36,348 nucleotides of DNA from Acidobacteria bacterium 28-1 (GTDB lineage: Bacteria; Acidobacteriota; Blastocatellia; Pyrinomonadales; Pyrinomonadaceae). The translations under genes were made by a program, and so were the position numbers. Below are positions 30,103 to 36,348 of the stretch, one piece after another. Location of the stretch: NCBI GenBank assembly GCA_002050365.1, contig MWYZ01000018.1:1-36348 (forward strand), in the 5' to 3' direction. Under the pieces are notes generated by a model. That model saw nothing but the letters and a program-made list of their open reading frames with translations, was not told the origin of the DNA and searched no databases. Position 1 is the stretch's first letter, and each line of letters begins with the position of its first letter.

Positions 30103-31116
30103 TTAAGCGGAAGCCGATAAAGTTTTGCAATTTCCCGTCGGCGTGTTTGATTCGTGAATTTCAATTTCTTCCGCCGCGCCTTTTTCGCTTTTATCCTGCG
30201 AAGTAATCAGCGCGACCGAGCCGACAATTATGCCCGCGCCGACGAGCATTTGCATCGTGAAAAATTCGCCCGCGATTAACCAGCCGAGAAAAACTGCGAT
30301 GACCGGATTGACGTAAGCATAGGTTGCGACCTTAGCCGGTTGCGCGTTTTTCAAGAGCCAACTGTACGCCGTAAAGCCAATGAGCGAACCAAAAATTATC
30401 AGATAAGCGAGCGCGAACCACGAGTTTGCCGAAATATCGGCAATACTAAAACTTGTCCATTCACCTTTTAGAGTGCCGACCACAGTCAAAACCAATCCGC
30501 CGGAAAGCATTTGCATTCCTGCCGTCAGCGCGGATGATTTCGGTGTCGTCGCCCGCAAGCCATACATCGAACCCAACGCCCACGAAAATGCTCCAGCGAT
30601 GACAAGAAATGCGCCGAGAATTTGCCCCGTTCCGCTTTCCGCTGAATTGCCGCCTTGTCCACCGATTAGTAAATAAACTCCGACGAATCCAATTAAAAGT
30701 CCGAACGCGACTTTCCAATTCGGACGCGTTCCCTTAAGCCAGAGCCAACTTAAAAGCACAATCCAAAACGGCTCGGTAGCGACGAGCAGCGCGGCGAGGC
30801 TCGAAGAAATATAATGTTGCGCGAGAACTACGCCGCCGTTGCCGCCCAAAAGCAAAAGCGTTCCGACGATAAAACTCGTTCGCCAATGCTTGAAGCTCGG
30901 TTTTTCATAATCTTTTGACAAACGCGCCCAAACGTAGAGAATCGAACCGGCGAATATGAAACGCGAGCCAGCCATCAGAAATGGCGGCAGCGTTTCGATC
31001 GCGTATTTGATGGCGAGATACGTCGAACCCCAAAAAATATAAACCGCCGCAAACGCCGCGATGAGTAGAATCGAAAAGCGTCTGGCGTTTTGATTTGTTT
31101 TCGTTACTTTGTGCAT
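30103..31116 (-). CDS. EamA-family (drug/metabolite) exporter
   Basis: 337 residues, ten transmembrane helices in two EamA repeats: the first from AAFAAVYIFWGSTYLAIKYA to about residue 160, the second from AFSWALGSMYGLRATTP to the end (VNPVIAVFLGWLIAGEFFTM). It most resembles YedA/RhaT-type permeases that export amino acids or related metabolites. The C-terminal 40 residues are a polar cytoplasmic tail. It lies 23 bp after an Lrp-type regulator on the same strand, a frequent pairing in which the regulator senses the exported amino acid. Confidence 0.88.
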   Translation of the reverse strand: MHKVTKTNQNARRFSILLIAAFAAVYIFWGSTYLAIKYAIETLPPFLMAGSRFIFAGSILYVWARLSKDYEKPSFKHWRTSFIVGTLLLLGGNGGVVLAQHYISSSLAALLVATEPFWIVLLSWLWLKGTRPNWKVAFGLLIGFVGVYLLIGGQGGNSAESGTGQILGAFLVIAGAFSWALGSMYGLRATTPKSSALTAGMQMLSGGLVLTVVGTLKGEWTSFSIADISANSWFALAYLIIFGSLIGFTAYSWLLKNAQPAKVATYAYVNPVIAVFLGWLIAGEFFTMQMLVGAGIIVGSVALITSQDKSEKGAAEEIEIHESNTPTGNCKTLSASA

Positions 31117-31139
31117 AACCTTCCCTCATTGGTTTAATT

Positions 31140-31643
31140 TCATTTATTCTTTCGCGGCTTGCCTTTAGCGAACGATCCTTCTAAATTCTCGCTCAATTTT
31201 TCGAGCGGCAAAGCCGTCGTTTCCTTTATTGTCTGCAAAACAACCGTCGTTTTAGTTGATGCCACGTTTGGCACATTTTTTAATCTTTCCCGCAAAAGCC
31301 TGGCGAGTTCTTCCGTATTTTTTGCCCGTACCTTTAACAAATATGAATCGTCGCCCGCGACATCGTGAACTTCCAAAACTTCTGGAATTTCCGCCAAAAA
31401 TTTGTCCGTCTCGCTGCAGCATTCATTCGTGCGAACAAAAACAAATGCCGTCAGACCGAATCCGACTTGCGCCGCGTCAATTTCCGCCGCGTAACCACGA
31501 ATCACGCCGCGCTCTTCCAATTTCCGCACGCGCTCCAAAACCGCCGACGGTGCAAGTCCGACTTGTCGAGCAATCTCAGCATTAGAGATTCGCGCATCTT
31601 GCTGAACGATATTCAGTATTTTTATGTCAATTTCGTTAATCAT
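31140..31643 (-). CDS. Lrp/AsnC-family transcriptional regulator
   Basis: 167 residues. The N-terminus is the winged HTH (DIKILNIVQQDARISNAEIA, then RQVGLAPSAVLERVRKLEER), and residues about 65-145 are the RAM ligand-binding domain (GLTAFVFVRTN, HDVAGDDSYLLKVRAKN, TKTTVVLQTIKE). A lysine-rich extension closes it. Such proteins form octamers that bind amino acids. It leads the operon with the EamA exporter and probably controls it. An AT-rich region upstream separates it from the divergent aldehyde dehydrogenase gene, which it might also control (inference). Confidence 0.9.
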   Translation of the reverse strand: MINEIDIKILNIVQQDARISNAEIARQVGLAPSAVLERVRKLEERGVIRGYAAEIDAAQVGFGLTAFVFVRTNECCSETDKFLAEIPEVLEVHDVAGDDSYLLKVRAKNTEELARLLRERLKNVPNVASTKTTVVLQTIKETTALPLEKLSENLEGSFAKGKPRKNK

Positions 31644-31806
31644 TCGGTTTTTACCACCTTTTTGAGAATAATCACTTGAAATCAGTTTGTCAAGGGATAA
31701 TATTTTAATTCAATTTATTAGCGGATTATTTGAGGTGAAAGACTAAGATCGAAAATTATCATCAAAAATGTTTTAATGAGTTATTCTTTAAAGGAGGAGC
31801 AAAAAT

Positions 31807-33384
31807 ATGAGCGCAGTTCTTTCATTTCCGATTCAAGACGAAATAATTTCTTATAATCCCGCGACGGGCGAAGAATTCGGGCGCGTGGCGAACACTTCTG
31901 CCGAAGATGTAAAAGCTGCGGTCGAAAAATCCCGACAGGCGTTTGAGAAATGGAAAGAAACCTCATTCAAACAACGCGCCAAATTTGTAATGAAAGCGCG
32001 GGAAGTAATTTTAGACGAACTCGATGAAATTGCGCGTCTTATTTCCGATGAATCGGGCAAGCCGATTGCGGAATCGCTCTCAATGGAAATTGCGCCCGTG
32101 CTTGACTTAATGCAGTATTTCGCCCGGAATGCGGCGAAAATTCTCAAGCCTGAAAAAATCAATATCGGTCTTTACGCGACGCTTGGGCGCACGTCGAAAA
32201 TTATTTACAAACCGCTCGGCACGGTCGGAATTATTCCCGCTTGGAATTATCCGTTTTCAATTCCGCTTGGCGAAGTAGTGATGTCTTTGATGGCGGGCAA
32301 CGCCGTCATTTTGAAACCGTCGGAACTTACGCCGTTTATTGGACTGAAAATCGGCGAGATTTTCGAGAAAGTGAATTTGCCGACGGATGTTTTGCAAGTC
32401 GTAACGGGCGACGGGCGCACTGGCGCGGCACTTGTTGATTCGGGAATTGAAAAAATAATGTTCACGGGAAGCGTAGCGACGGGCAAACGAATTGCCGAAT
32501 CAGCCGCGAAACATTTAACATCGGTTGTTTTAGAATTGGGCGGTAAAGACCCGATGATTGTTTTTGCGGACGCGAATCTCGAACTTGCCGCGCAAGGCGC
32601 GATTTGGGGCGCGTTTTGTAATTCCGGTCAATCGTGTTCGTCGGTTGAAAGATTGTATGTCGAAGAATTCATCGCGGAGGATTTTACAAAGTTAATTGTC
32701 GAAAAAACAAAACGATTAAATCAAGATTCGGGCGATAAGGAAACAACTGATGTGGCGGCAATGTCGTCGGAAAGACAAATCAAAATTGTCGAAGACCACG
32801 TTGAAAGTTTCAGGCGAGAAGGTGCAAAGATTCTGACCGGTGGAAAGCGAAACGAAAATTTCAGAGGCGCGTTTTACGAACCGACAGTAATTTCAAATGC
32901 GACAAATGAAATGCGCGGAATGCGTGAGGAAACTTTCGGTCCGACACTTCCGATTGTCACTTTTAAAACTGAAGAAGAAGCGATTCGATTGGCTAATGAT
33001 TCGGATTTCGGTTTAACGGCGAGCGTTTGGACAAAAGATTTATCAAAAGGAAAACGAGTCGCGGAAAAAATTCTCGCCGGAACGGTTTGCGTCAACGAAG
33101 TTCTCTACACGCACGGCATCGGGCAAACGCCGTGGGGCGGTTTTAAACAAAGCGGCTACGGGCGAACGCACGGCAAATACGGCTTGCTCGAACTCGTCGC
33201 ACCGCAGCATATTCACGTCAATCACTTTTTATTAACGCCGAATGCTTGGTGGATGCCTTATTCATCAAACGCCGTCGAAACTTTTCGCGGATTTGCCAAA
33301 CATTTTGCCAGTGGTTCGCTTCGGCAAACAGCGAAGCTGATGCCGCAACTATTGAAACGCATCAAAGAATTACGAAGCAAATAA
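31807..33384 (+). CDS. NAD(P)-dependent aldehyde dehydrogenase
   Basis: 525 residues. All ALDH residues are in place: Asn147 (PAWNYPF), Lys170 (ILKPSELTP), Glu243 (VVLELGGKDP) and nucleophile Cys277 (GQSCSSVERLYV). The closing PWGGFKQSGYGRTHGKYGLL is the family C-terminal signature; about 50 further residues form an extra tail found in long-chain aldehyde or succinate-semialdehyde-type members. The substrate is not assigned. A strong ribosome site (AAAGGAGGA) lies ahead of the ATG. The gene is divergent from the Lrp operon. Confidence 0.93.
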   Translation: MSAVLSFPIQDEIISYNPATGEEFGRVANTSAEDVKAAVEKSRQAFEKWKETSFKQRAKFVMKAREVILDELDEIARLISDESGKPIAESLSMEIAPVLDLMQYFARNAAKILKPEKINIGLYATLGRTSKIIYKPLGTVGIIPAWNYPFSIPLGEVVMSLMAGNAVILKPSELTPFIGLKIGEIFEKVNLPTDVLQVVTGDGRTGAALVDSGIEKIMFTGSVATGKRIAESAAKHLTSVVLELGGKDPMIVFADANLELAAQGAIWGAFCNSGQSCSSVERLYVEEFIAEDFTKLIVEKTKRLNQDSGDKETTDVAAMSSERQIKIVEDHVESFRREGAKILTGGKRNENFRGAFYEPTVISNATNEMRGMREETFGPTLPIVTFKTEEEAIRLANDSDFGLTASVWTKDLSKGKRVAEKILAGTVCVNEVLYTHGIGQTPWGGFKQSGYGRTHGKYGLLELVAPQHIHVNHFLLTPNAWWMPYSSNAVETFRGFAKHFASGSLRQTAKLMPQLLKRIKELRSK

Positions 33385-33418
33385 ATTCTGATAAAGAAGG
33401 AATGTAAGCGTTCCGTTA

Positions 33419-34111
33419 TTAGGCAAACCTTCCTTGAGTTATCTGATAAACGCCCGTCAAAAATGGATTCGTTGCCTTTTCGTGTCCAATAGTCGTATCA
33501 TCGCCGTGTCCCGAATAAACGGTTACGTCGTCGCCCAACGGCAGGATTTTATCGGTTATCGAATTTATGAGTTGTTCGTAATCGCCGCCCGGCAAATCAG
33601 TTCTGCCGATTGAACCGGCAAATAAACAATCACCGCTGAAAACTTTTCGTAGATTTTCTTCCGCCAAAATAATATGTCCGGGCGCATGTCCGGGACAATG
33701 CAAAATTTTAAACTGCAGATTTCCAACCGCGTAAATTTCGCCGTCCTGCCAATTGCGTGTTAAAGTCGGCGGCGTTTCATATTCTAAGCCGAGTGCTTTT
33801 AATTCGTCTCGCGGAATGCCCATAAAAAGCGGCTGAGCGGGCAAATTGTAATATAAATCTTCATCGTCTTTGTGCAGAATAATTTCCGCGTGTGGAAAAA
33901 TTTTATGCAAATCGGAAACGCCGCCGATGTGGTCGAGATGCGCGTGTGTTAAGGTAATTGCTTGCAAATCGAGATTGTTCGCATTGATAAATTCGGCAAT
34001 CGTGTTAGCCGAATCGCCCGGGTCAATGCAGACGGCGCGGCGCGTCTCTTCACACGCTAGAACGCGCGTGTTTTGCTGAAAAGGCGTGGTGATAAAAGTT
34101 TCGATAATCAT
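33419..34111 (-). CDS. Metallo-beta-lactamase-fold hydrolase, glyoxalase II-like
   Basis: 230 residues. The metal motif THAHLDH gives His56, His58, Asp60 and His61; further ligands are His142 (CPGHAPGH), Asp161 (SGDCLF) and His202 (SGHGDDTTIGHE). The GSIGRTDLPGGD loop and the total length place it with the YcbL-type glyoxalase II-like thioesterases. It lacks the C-terminal helical domain of true glyoxalase II. Last gene of a three-gene operon: its ATG overlaps the stop of the preceding gene (ATGA), implying translational coupling. Confidence 0.9.
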   Translation of the reverse strand: MIIETFITTPFQQNTRVLACEETRRAVCIDPGDSANTIAEFINANNLDLQAITLTHAHLDHIGGVSDLHKIFPHAEIILHKDDEDLYYNLPAQPLFMGIPRDELKALGLEYETPPTLTRNWQDGEIYAVGNLQFKILHCPGHAPGHIILAEENLRKVFSGDCLFAGSIGRTDLPGGDYEQLINSITDKILPLGDDVTVYSGHGDDTTIGHEKATNPFLTGVYQITQGRFA

Positions 34112-34398
34112 TCTTTAATCAATTTATCAAGATAAATTCCTGGGTCAAAATCTTCAATTTTTTTGTCTTTCAAAACAAACAAAATCGCGGTTCGGTAAGT
34201 TTCCGTCGTCGGCATTCCGTTAAAGCACGGCGTTTCGATTTCCGACAAACTCAAATAGCTTATCAGACAACTAAGGAGCATCCACAAAAGCGTTTCTTCC
34301 CGTGTGCCAATCGGATTGTGTCGGCAAACGCTCTCGCGGTCTTTATAGATGCCTTCACAAATTCGCGCAAATTCTTGTTCGGTGATTTTGCTCATCAA
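34108..34398 (-). CDS. Conserved-type hypothetical protein
   Basis: 96 residues. Mostly helical, with FARICEGIYKDRESVCRHNP, a WMLLSCLISYLSLSEIETPC segment and an acidic tail; three or four cysteines but no metal motif. No family is recognised. It sits between a GNAT acetyltransferase gene (6 bp upstream) and the MBL-fold gene (4-bp overlap), so it is co-translated with both. Confidence 0.7.
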   Translation of the reverse strand: MMSKITEQEFARICEGIYKDRESVCRHNPIGTREETLLWMLLSCLISYLSLSEIETPCFNGMPTTETYRTAILFVLKDKKIEDFDPGIYLDKLIKE

Positions 34399-34404
34399 AA
34401 ACTA

Positions 34405-34851
34405 TTAAATCATTTCTTCAAACATTAAATAATGCGATTTCTGCATTCCGAGTTTTTCATAAACTCTTTGCGCTTGCTCGTTTTCCGTTTCGACATACAA
34501 TCGAAATCCGCAGACATCGCCGCGCTTCCGAGCCTTTTGCTTAACAAAATCATAAAGCCGCCGATAAATGCCTTGACCTCTGAACCCGGGCAAAATATAA
34601 ACGCTTTGAATCCACCAAAACCATTGCCCGCGCCAATCACTCCACTCGAAAGTAATCATCAAGCCGCCGGCAATCACGCCGCTGCTTTCCGCGACGACAT
34701 AAAAACCTTTGTTCTCATCTTGAAAAACAGCTTCCACGCCGCTTTTCAGAAGTTGCGCGTCGAGCCGTTTGCCTTCGGTTTCGAGCGCCATCGCTTGATT
34801 AAATTCGACTAACGACGCCGCATCTTCAAATTTTGCAATCCGAATAGTCAT
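34405..34851 (-). CDS. GNAT-family N-acetyltransferase
   Basis: 148 residues. The acetyl-CoA binding motif A is VYILPGFRGQGIYRRLYDFV (residues about 84-103), preceded by WWIQS; motif B is RLYVETENEQAQRVYEKLGM with the usual (Q/N)xxAxxxYxKxGF pattern. Substrate unknown. First gene of the operon with the hypothetical and MBL-fold genes. Its start has the family pattern MTIRIAKFEDAASLVEFNQA. Confidence 0.9.
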   Translation of the reverse strand: MTIRIAKFEDAASLVEFNQAMALETEGKRLDAQLLKSGVEAVFQDENKGFYVVAESSGVIAGGLMITFEWSDWRGQWFWWIQSVYILPGFRGQGIYRRLYDFVKQKARKRGDVCGFRLYVETENEQAQRVYEKLGMQKSHYLMFEEMI

Positions 34852-35006
34852 TATCTTTCCTTGACGCGGTGCATTTTGATAACCACTCTAAAATATTTTT
34901 TTTCATTCTACAAAACTCGACCGAAATTTATGAAACTTCGCACCACAAATAGTTTATTCTACTTATATTTACCTAGTAACTCGGAGCTATTTGGAGTAAT
35001 TTAAAT

Positions 35007-35280
35007 TTGAATGTTCTTTACTCTATTAACTCTATAATAGCACGTAGAAGATACGTTTTTAGATATAGAATTAAAATCACGTTCGATAACGGCGAGCAGA
35101 ATCTAGCCGATTTTTCAAAGTGGCTCGAAGGCGAAGTATTTGAATTTTTGAAAGACAAAACCTATTTTTTGGAAATTTTTTGTTGACGGTCAGGCAATCG
35201 CTTGCAGCGACGGCGCAGACCTTGCGCCCGAAACTCTTTATCTCGAAAGTGAATCGGTTTTATCTTGTAACCGTCCGTAA
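35007..35280 (+). pseudogene. Frameshifted DUF2442-family gene
   Basis: One frame reads RIKITFDNGEQNLADFSKWL and EGEVFEFLKDKTYFLEIF, then stops at a TGA (35184). The next frame continues the same family without loss: VDGQAIACSDGADLAPETLY, ending at TAA 35278. One extra T in the run 35176-35181 explains it. DUF2442 proteins are small and often lie beside toxin-antitoxin genes; no such partner is here. The start is uncertain (TTG 35007 is the only open choice). A sequencing error in the T-run would restore the gene. Confidence 0.75.
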
Positions 35281-35289
35281 AAATAAAAC

Positions 35290-35325
35290 AGGTCGGAGTC
35301 AGATAAATTTATCTGACTCCGACCT
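35290..35325. repeat. 36-bp perfect palindrome
   Basis: AGGTCGGAGTCAGATAAA is followed directly by its reverse complement, with no loop, 9 bp after the DUF2442 stop and followed by TTTTC. It could terminate transcription, but the perfect self-complementarity also fits a palindromic transposon end or REP-type site. Confidence 0.8.
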
Positions 35326-35414
35326 TTTCATTCTATGCCAAACCCCGCTCCTTTTTTAGTCGCCGGTTTTGGGCGAAGGATTCTTGAATCCCACCTGTTC
35401 TTAGTTCATTGCTC

Positions 35415-35450
35415 CGTTGCTGAACTTCGATAATTCGAAGTTCAGCAACG
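35415..35450. repeat. 16-bp stem hairpin downstream of the Pro/Thr-rich gene
   Basis: CGTTGCTGAACTTCGA and TCGAAGTTCAGCAACG are separated by TAAT. It lies after the leftward gene that enters from the right edge, so it probably ends that transcript, although no T-run follows. Confidence 0.6.
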
Positions 35451-35505
35451 AGTTACTTGTCTTGTCAAATTCACCCACCCGATTAAATTACCAGGCGGTG
35501 ACTAT

Positions 35506-36348
35506 CTAAAAGACACAACTATTACCCGACGGAGCAGTACCGAGGACACCAGTTAACGTACAACCAGTGCCGGGCGCTACAGTTATCGTGTACGCCGCCC
35601 CTTGATTTTCCGGACTAACACTGGCAGAAAAGACCACCAAATCAATACTGGTGTTTGCCGGAATCGTCACTTGGAACATTGTTGGAGTAGCACCAATAGT
35701 GCTCGTTCCGGGATCGCCCAGATACCTTGCGGCAGTGGCGATATTGGCGGGAACAAACGGAGCAAGAAATGCCGCTATATGGATGCCACTGCCAGTCGCA
35801 GTTGGTGCAGTCAATGTAATGGTCACACATCTCGCTGTGCTAGTGTTGTTTGATATTCTGTGGGTGTTGTAAAGATACGGTCCAGTGCCAAAAGTGCCGG
35901 GGAAGGTATTAGTACCGCAAGTTCCCATTCCCGAAGCACCCGGACGAAAGAGCCGTTGGGCCAAAGTACCGGTCGTTCCAGCCGGATTTGCACCCGGTGT
36001 CGGCGATGCTGACGGCGTCGGCGATGCGACCGGCGTCGGACTGGCGACCGGTGTCGGTGATGCACCCGGCGTCGGCGATGCGACCGGTGTCGGCGATGCA
36101 CGCGGCGTTGGCGTCGGTGATGCACCCGGCGTCGGCGATGCGACCGGCGTCGGCGATGCACCTGGCGTCGGCGTCGGCGTCACTGTGCCGCACGTCACGC
36201 GAATAAAGACGGCGTGAAATAGGCTCGCCGCTCGTAACGTGAAAGAACTCGGCAGTGCCGGATTACCTTGTGTGAACGTTACGTTTACCGGAGCGAACGT
36301 GCCAGGCACGAATGCCGGTATGTTCACTGTCGCATTAACCGCTGAACC
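35506..36348 (-). CDS. C-terminal part of a large secreted Pro/Thr-rich protein (5' end outside window)
   Basis: The frame is open to the right edge, so a GTG at 36327 is not the true start. About 280 residues are visible. After an Ig-like segment ([20 protein letters not shown]) comes a low-complexity linker of repeated PTPVAS and PTPGAS units encoded by near-identical 15-18 bp repeats (about 35990-36180). A beta-sandwich domain follows, with two likely disulphides ([27 protein letters not shown]) resembling pre-peptidase-type C-terminal domains of exoproteins. It is probably exported and wall- or surface-associated. Its composition is more GC-rich than the rest of the window because of the repeats. 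Confidence 0.75.
   Translation of the reverse strand, partial: GSAVNATVNIPAFVPGTFAPVNVTFTQGNPALPSSFTLRAASLFHAVFIRVTCGTVTPTPTPGASPTPVASPTPGASPTPTPRASPTPVASPTPGASPTPVASPTPVASPTPSASPTPGANPAGTTGTLAQRLFRPGASGMGTCGTNTFPGTFGTGPYLYNTHRISNNTSTARCVTITLTAPTATGSGIHIAAFLAPFVPANIATAARYLGDPGTSTIGATPTMFQVTIPANTSIDLVVFSASVSPENQGAAYTITVAPGTGCTLTGVLGTAPSGNSCVF

Noticed and set aside
35990..36180. CRISPR array
   Set aside because: The repeats are contiguous, have no unique spacers, and stay in frame as Pro/Thr/Ser codons of a secreted protein.

Overview
The window looks like a chromosomal segment of an acidobacterium, probably class Blastocatellia (Pyrinomonadales-like). Two things point there: an acidobacterial-type VWFA-related secreted protein at 9736-10836, and many signal-peptide and lipoprotein genes with no recognisable enzymatic domain. 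Base composition is moderate. The assignment is an inference from gene content, because there is no rRNA gene here.

Layout. (1) 1-2709 is the end of an integron gene-cassette array. Three complete attC sites and a fourth half-site follow four cassettes: a truncated kinase-like gene, a SAM methyltransferase, a secreted protein and a lipoprotein. In all three cassettes with both ends visible, the core site opening the cassette is the exact reverse complement of the core site closing it. No integrase is in view. The left end is fused to a diverged copy of part of the acyltransferase gene at 4502-5797. (2) 2710-9735 is a patchy accessory region: a zinc-ribbon membrane protein, an SGNH hydrolase convergent with a membrane O-acyltransferase, a truncated delta-60-repeat gene, a divergent SWIM-protein/HTH pair around a 19-bp inverted repeat, a frameshifted coiled-coil gene, and secreted or LysM lipoproteins. 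(3) 9736-21099 is mostly housekeeping: VWA protein, tryptophan 2,3-dioxygenase, cold-shock protein with a long leader, selA convergent with serC, a TPR protein, small membrane and secreted proteins, a decayed integrase N-terminus, tRNA-Leu(CAA), a LarA-type racemase and a TerC-family protein. (4) 21228-25242 holds a TonB-C protein, a tandem ClpX-type zinc-finger protein followed by a decayed attC-like structure, an APC permease and a hypothetical gene. (5) 25545-29346 is alaS, split into two open frames by about 0.95 kb that contains an orphan antitoxin, a toxin stub and a REP-associated (Y1/IS200-like) transposase bracketed by 71-bp inverted repeats. The 3' half also carries a 90-bp palindromic repeat inserted exactly in frame. 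(6) 29512-36348 holds a Fis-type regulator, an Lrp regulator with an EamA exporter, an aldehyde dehydrogenase, a three-gene MBL/hypothetical/GNAT operon, a frameshifted DUF2442 gene and the C-terminal part of a large Pro/Thr-rich secreted protein.

The most notable features are the split alanyl-tRNA synthetase, broken at the boundary between the catalytic and tRNA-recognition domains; the self-consistent integron array; the protein-coding palindromic element inside the AlaRS editing domain; and a stand-alone double ClpX zinc-binding protein that may be a fossil cassette. All calls come from reading the sequence. No database search was possible.
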